A stretch of DNA of 7,924 nucleotides. Origin: Parvularculaceae bacterium (GTDB lineage Bacteria > Pseudomonadota > Alphaproteobacteria > Caulobacterales > Parvularculaceae). Below, one piece after another: positions 5,740 through 7,924 of this stretch. The position numbers were made by a program, and so were the translations under genes. The notes below the pieces were generated by a model. The model had not been told where the DNA came from and made no database searches. It saw nothing but the letters and a program-made list of their open reading frames with translations. Positions within the stretch are counted from its first letter, which is position 1. The number at the start of each line of letters is the position of its first letter. The stretch lies in the NCBI GenBank assembly GCA_013389125.1, contig JACADX010000072.1:1-7924 (forward strand). Direction: 5' to 3'.

Positions 5740-6210
5740 TTACGCGCCGCCCGCTCCTTCCTGATCCTCAAGCCCTCCGACGAAATCGCCGAAGTCGCGG
5801 GCCTCGCGGAAATTCTTGTAAACCGACGCATAGCGCACATAAGCGACGTCATCGAGTCCGGCGAGACCTTCCATGACAAGCTCGCCGATCGCCTTTGAAT
5901 CGATTTCCGTCTCGCCGGACGCTTCAAGACGACGGATGACGCCGGTCACCATCTGGTCGACGCGCTCCTGATCGACATTGCGCTTGCGGAGCGAAATCAG
6001 CACCGACCGCATCAGCTTCTCACGATCAAAAAGTTCGCGTCGGCCGGAACTCTTGATGACGACAAGTTCGCGCAGCTGCACGCGCTCGAAAGTCGTAAAA
6101 CGCCCGCTGCACGCCGTGCATTGGCGCCGACGGCGGATCGACGAGCCGTCCTCCGCCGATCGCGAGTCCTTAACTTGCGTGTCTTCACACCCGCAAAAGG
6201 GACACCGCAT
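5740..6210 (-). CDS. nrdR: Transcriptional repressor NrdR (zinc ribbon plus ATP-cone)
   Basis: A 156-residue repressor of ribonucleotide reductase genes that senses ATP/dATP. It begins with a zinc ribbon: Cys3-Pro-Phe-Cys6 and Cys31-Thr-Ala-Cys34, with the basic stretch RRRRQC between them and the invariant-looking FTTFERVQL after. The ATP-cone follows at about 49-139 (VIKSSGRRELFDREKLMRSV to DVAYVRYASVYKNF). The C-terminal tail (FVGGLEDQEGAGGA) is slightly acidic and variable in the family. Length is typical (about 150-160). ATG 6210 comes 6 nt after the glyA stop, with AGG from the overlapping TAGGCC as a weak ribosome site, so translation is probably coupled to glyA. Its targets, NrdR boxes before nrd genes, are not in this window. 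All key cysteines are present. Confidence 0.97.
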   Translation of the reverse strand: MRCPFCGCEDTQVKDSRSAEDGSSIRRRRQCTACSGRFTTFERVQLRELVVIKSSGRRELFDREKLMRSVLISLRKRNVDQERVDQMVTGVIRRLEASGETEIDSKAIGELVMEGLAGLDDVAYVRYASVYKNFREARDFGDFVGGLEDQEGAGGA

Positions 6211-6216
6211 GGCGGC

Positions 6217-7506
6217 CTAACCGTAGATCGGAAAACGCGCGGTCAAAGACCTTACCTTCAAGGCGACCGCCCTTTCGCAGGACGCCGTTTCGCCGCCCTT
6301 CGCAAGAGCGTCGAGGACTTCGGCCATCAAGAGGCCGACTTCCCGGAACTCGGCCGCGCCGAATCCGCGCGTTGTCGAGGCCGGCGAACCGACCCTTACG
6401 CCGGATGTGATCGTCGGCTTTTCAGGATCGAAGGGGACTCCGTTCTTGTTGCACGTCATGCCCGCCGCTTCGAGACTTTGCTCTGCGGCGGCGCCTTTAA
6501 CGCCCTTCGGTCGAAGGTCAATGAGGGCGAGATGCGTGTCGGTTCCGCCGCTGACGACGGCGTATCCGGCCTCAACCAGAGTCGATGCGAGCGCCTTGGC
6601 GTTGACGACAACCTGTCGCGCGTATTCCTTGAATTCAGGCTGAAGCGCTTCTCCGAACGCGACGGCCTTCGCCGCAATCACGTGCATCAACGGTCCGCCC
6701 TGAATGCCGGGAAACAGCGCCGACCGAACTTTCTTCGCCAATTCTTCGTCATTGGTGAGCACCATGCCGCCGCGCGGACCGCGCAAGGTCTTGTGCGTCG
6801 TCGTCGTCACCACGTCCGCGACGCCGACCGGCGACGGGTAAATTCCCGCCGCGACGAGTCCGGCGAAATGCGCCATGTCGACCATCAGCTTCGCGCCGAC
6901 GCCGTCCGCAATCGCCTTGAACTTCTTGAAGTCGATGAAGCGCGAATAGGCGCTGCCGCCGGCGATGATTACTTTCGGCCTGTGCGCTTCCGCCATCTTC
7001 GCGACTTCATCAAAATCAATGAGGCAGTCTTCGCGACGAACGCCGTAATGAACCGCTCTGAACCATTTGCCGGATTGGTTCGCTTTGCCGCCATGCGTCA
7101 GATGCCCGCCGGCGGAAAGGTCCATTCCGAGAAAGCAGTCGCCAGGCTGCATCAGCGCCATGAAGACGCATTGATTCGCCTGGCTGCCTGAATGCGGTTG
7201 AACGATCGCCTCGGAACAACCAAAGAGTTTCCTCGCGCGCTCGATGGCGAGGTTTTCGGCCTCATCGACGAACTGGCAGCCGCCATAATAGCGCTTGCCG
7301 GGATAGCCTTCCGCGTATTTGTTGGTGAGCACCGACCCTTGCGCCTCGAGAACCGCCCGGCTCACGATGTTCTCGGAAGCGATGAGCTCGATCTGGCTTT
7401 GCTGACGCTGCAGCTCGCGCTTGATCGCGCCGAAGACGGCGGGATCTTTTTCGGACAGCCCGGAGGCGAAAAAGCTATACGAATTCAAGGCCTCAGCATG
7501 ACGCAT
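6217..7506 (-). CDS. glyA: Serine hydroxymethyltransferase
   Basis: A 429-residue PLP enzyme that interconverts serine and glycine with tetrahydrofolate, supplying glycine and one-carbon units; in serine-cycle methylotrophs it also runs the assimilating direction. Visible signatures are ELIASEN (40-46), the GYPGKRYYGG loop (67-76), HSGSQAN (105-111), GGHLTHG (133-139), VDMAHFAGL (209-217), TTTTHKTLRGPRGG with the PLP lysine at 239, and near the end SGVRVGSPASTTRGF with the substrate carboxylate arginine. The loop THGGKANQSGKWF differs from the more common THGSPVN version but the region is intact. Length is normal. The frame stays open to 7602, but ATG 7506 has AGAAGGA six nt upstream and matches the family N-terminus. 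It heads the glyA-nrdR-nusB-thiL operon. The gene alone does not prove methylotrophy. Confidence 0.97.
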   Translation of the reverse strand: MRHAEALNSYSFFASGLSEKDPAVFGAIKRELQRQQSQIELIASENIVSRAVLEAQGSVLTNKYAEGYPGKRYYGGCQFVDEAENLAIERARKLFGCSEAIVQPHSGSQANQCVFMALMQPGDCFLGMDLSAGGHLTHGGKANQSGKWFRAVHYGVRREDCLIDFDEVAKMAEAHRPKVIIAGGSAYSRFIDFKKFKAIADGVGAKLMVDMAHFAGLVAAGIYPSPVGVADVVTTTTHKTLRGPRGGMVLTNDEELAKKVRSALFPGIQGGPLMHVIAAKAVAFGEALQPEFKEYARQVVVNAKALASTLVEAGYAVVSGGTDTHLALIDLRPKGVKGAAAEQSLEAAGMTCNKNGVPFDPEKPTITSGVRVGSPASTTRGFGAAEFREVGLLMAEVLDALAKGGETASCERAVALKVRSLTARFPIYG

Positions 7507-7512
7507 TGGAGT

Positions 7513-7519
7513 TCCTTCT
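7513..7519 (-). promoter_or_regulatory. Strong Shine-Dalgarno for glyA
   Basis: AGAAGGA on the minus strand lies 6 nt before ATG 7506. It settles the glyA start against the longer open frame that reaches 7602. Confidence 0.8.
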
Positions 7520-7544
7520 GGACCGCCGCGGCGGATCTCGCCCC

Positions 7545-7573
7545 CGTATAGCGGCGCCGCCCCACCCCGGCAA
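7545..7573 (-). promoter_or_regulatory. glyA: Candidate sigma-70-type promoter of the glyA operon
   Basis: On the minus strand TTGCCG (7573-7568) and TATACG (7550-7545) are exactly 17 nt apart, each matching the consensus at 4 of 6 positions. The -10 element ends 38 nt before the glyA ATG, giving a leader of about 30 nt with the Shine-Dalgarno inside it. The spacer contains the 10-bp palindrome GCGGCGCCGC. Placement and spacing are right, but the call is by eye. Confidence 0.45.
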
Positions 7574-7632
7574 TCTGGCGCTGCGCTCGCGCCTTCCGAC
7601 ACGCCGCAATCCCATCTTCGGTCCGCGCGGAA

Positions 7633-7648
7633 TAGGACTGGCGTCCTA
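7633..7648. repeat. TAGGAC/GTCCTA inverted repeat (6-bp arms, 4-nt centre)
   Basis: TAGGAC (7633-7638), TGGC, GTCCTA (7643-7648) form a perfect inverted repeat. A further TAGGAC occurs at 7812-7817. It lacks a T-run, so it is not a typical terminator. An operator between the divergent genes is possible; chance is also possible. Confidence 0.35.
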
Positions 7649-7880
7649 GAAGGCGGTTCCCGCTCCGGAAAGTACTCCCGCTTTAGTGCCGTAGATCAGT
7701 TGTCGAGCAAGAGCATGAAAAACCGCATCCGGTCTCCCTATTGCCACTTTCTCTTGAAACCACAGGGCGCGAGGTTTAATGCCGCCTAATTCCTAGCAAG
7801 CGTTGGGCGACTAGGACGTCATAAAGGGCTGCGCCCGTTCAAGCTGACAGGGCGGCCGATTCAACAAAAAGGCGGACTAA

Positions 7881-7924
7881 ATGGCGGATAACGACAGGAT
7901 GCTCAATTCGGGCGAGACCTTGCA
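7881..7924 (+). CDS. Start of an unidentified gene (partial, runs off the right edge)
   Basis: An ATG at 7881 opens a frame that runs to the window end with the residues MADNDRMLNSGETL. AAAGG (7868-7872) lies 8 nt upstream, a good ribosome-binding site, and the gene is divergent from glyA across a 374-nt intergenic region. The leader is hydrophilic, with no signal peptide in the visible part. Fourteen residues do not allow a family call, and I do not guess one. Confidence 0.55.
   Translation, partial: MADNDRMLNSGETL

Larger units (their letters stand above)
7507..7880. other. Divergent intergenic region between glyA and the gene starting at 7881
   Basis: These 374 nt lie between divergently oriented genes and must carry promoters for both. 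On the glyA side there are a sigma-70-like promoter and GC-rich palindromes (CCGCCGCGGCGG at 7523-7534; GCGGCGCCGC at 7551-7560). The middle holds a TAGGAC inverted repeat. I find no RNA gene or riboswitch that I recognise, and no good promoter for the rightward gene. Confidence 0.55.

Noticed and set aside
6121..7191. Plus-strand 356-residue frame opposite glyA
   Set aside because: Arg-rich shadow of glyA, which is strongly supported by its motifs.
7523..7560. GC-rich palindromes near the glyA leader as a riboswitch or attenuator
   Set aside because: They are short CG-only palindromes expected in such GC-rich DNA, one lies in the promoter spacer, and nothing resembles a glycine, SAM or folate riboswitch core.

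Overview
The window looks like chromosomal DNA of a GC-rich alphaproteobacterium, probably of the order Hyphomicrobiales (Rhizobiales). This rests on codon usage rich in GCG, GCC and CGC, on the minus-strand order glyA-nrdR-nusB-thiL, and on the protein sequences; I cannot name the genus. There are eight recognisable complete genes, a gene tail at the left edge, a gene start at the right edge, and two intergenic stretches over 300 bases. I see no tRNA, rRNA, CRISPR array, insertion sequence or origin.

Right part (4249-7506, minus strand): a compact housekeeping operon. glyA (serine hydroxymethyltransferase) is followed after 6 nt by nrdR (ribonucleotide reductase repressor), after about 19 nt by nusB (transcription antitermination), then by thiL (thiamine-monophosphate kinase), which probably starts at a TTG overlapping the nusB stop. 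The riboflavin genes that often lie between nrdR and nusB are absent here. A sigma-70-like promoter (TTGCCG, 17 nt, TATACG) and a strong Shine-Dalgarno precede glyA. A divergent gene starts at 7881 and runs off the window.

Left part (1-3933): an accessory envelope or secretion module. On the plus strand, the last codons of an unknown gene overlap a secreted C39-type cysteine peptidase, which overlaps (ATGA) a small exported protein carrying a double-glycine-type motif after its signal peptide. Facing them on the minus strand, a short sigma-54 activator without a sensor domain overlaps or abuts a predicted outer-membrane beta-barrel protein with an N-terminal coiled coil and a LysM domain. The two units converge and share a TTAA across their stop codons.

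The set of periplasmic C39 peptidase, small exported proteins and a coiled-coil-plus-barrel outer-membrane protein resembles the parts list of the Pseudomonas Fap functional-amyloid system (FapD, FapB/C/E, FapF). Here it is rearranged, has a LysM domain in the porin-like protein, and comes with its own sigma-54 activator. My inference is that the small GG protein, and perhaps the unseen upstream product, is exported by Sec, trimmed by the C39 peptidase in the periplasm, and passed through the barrel protein. The individual domain calls are good; the Fap-like assignment is a hypothesis.
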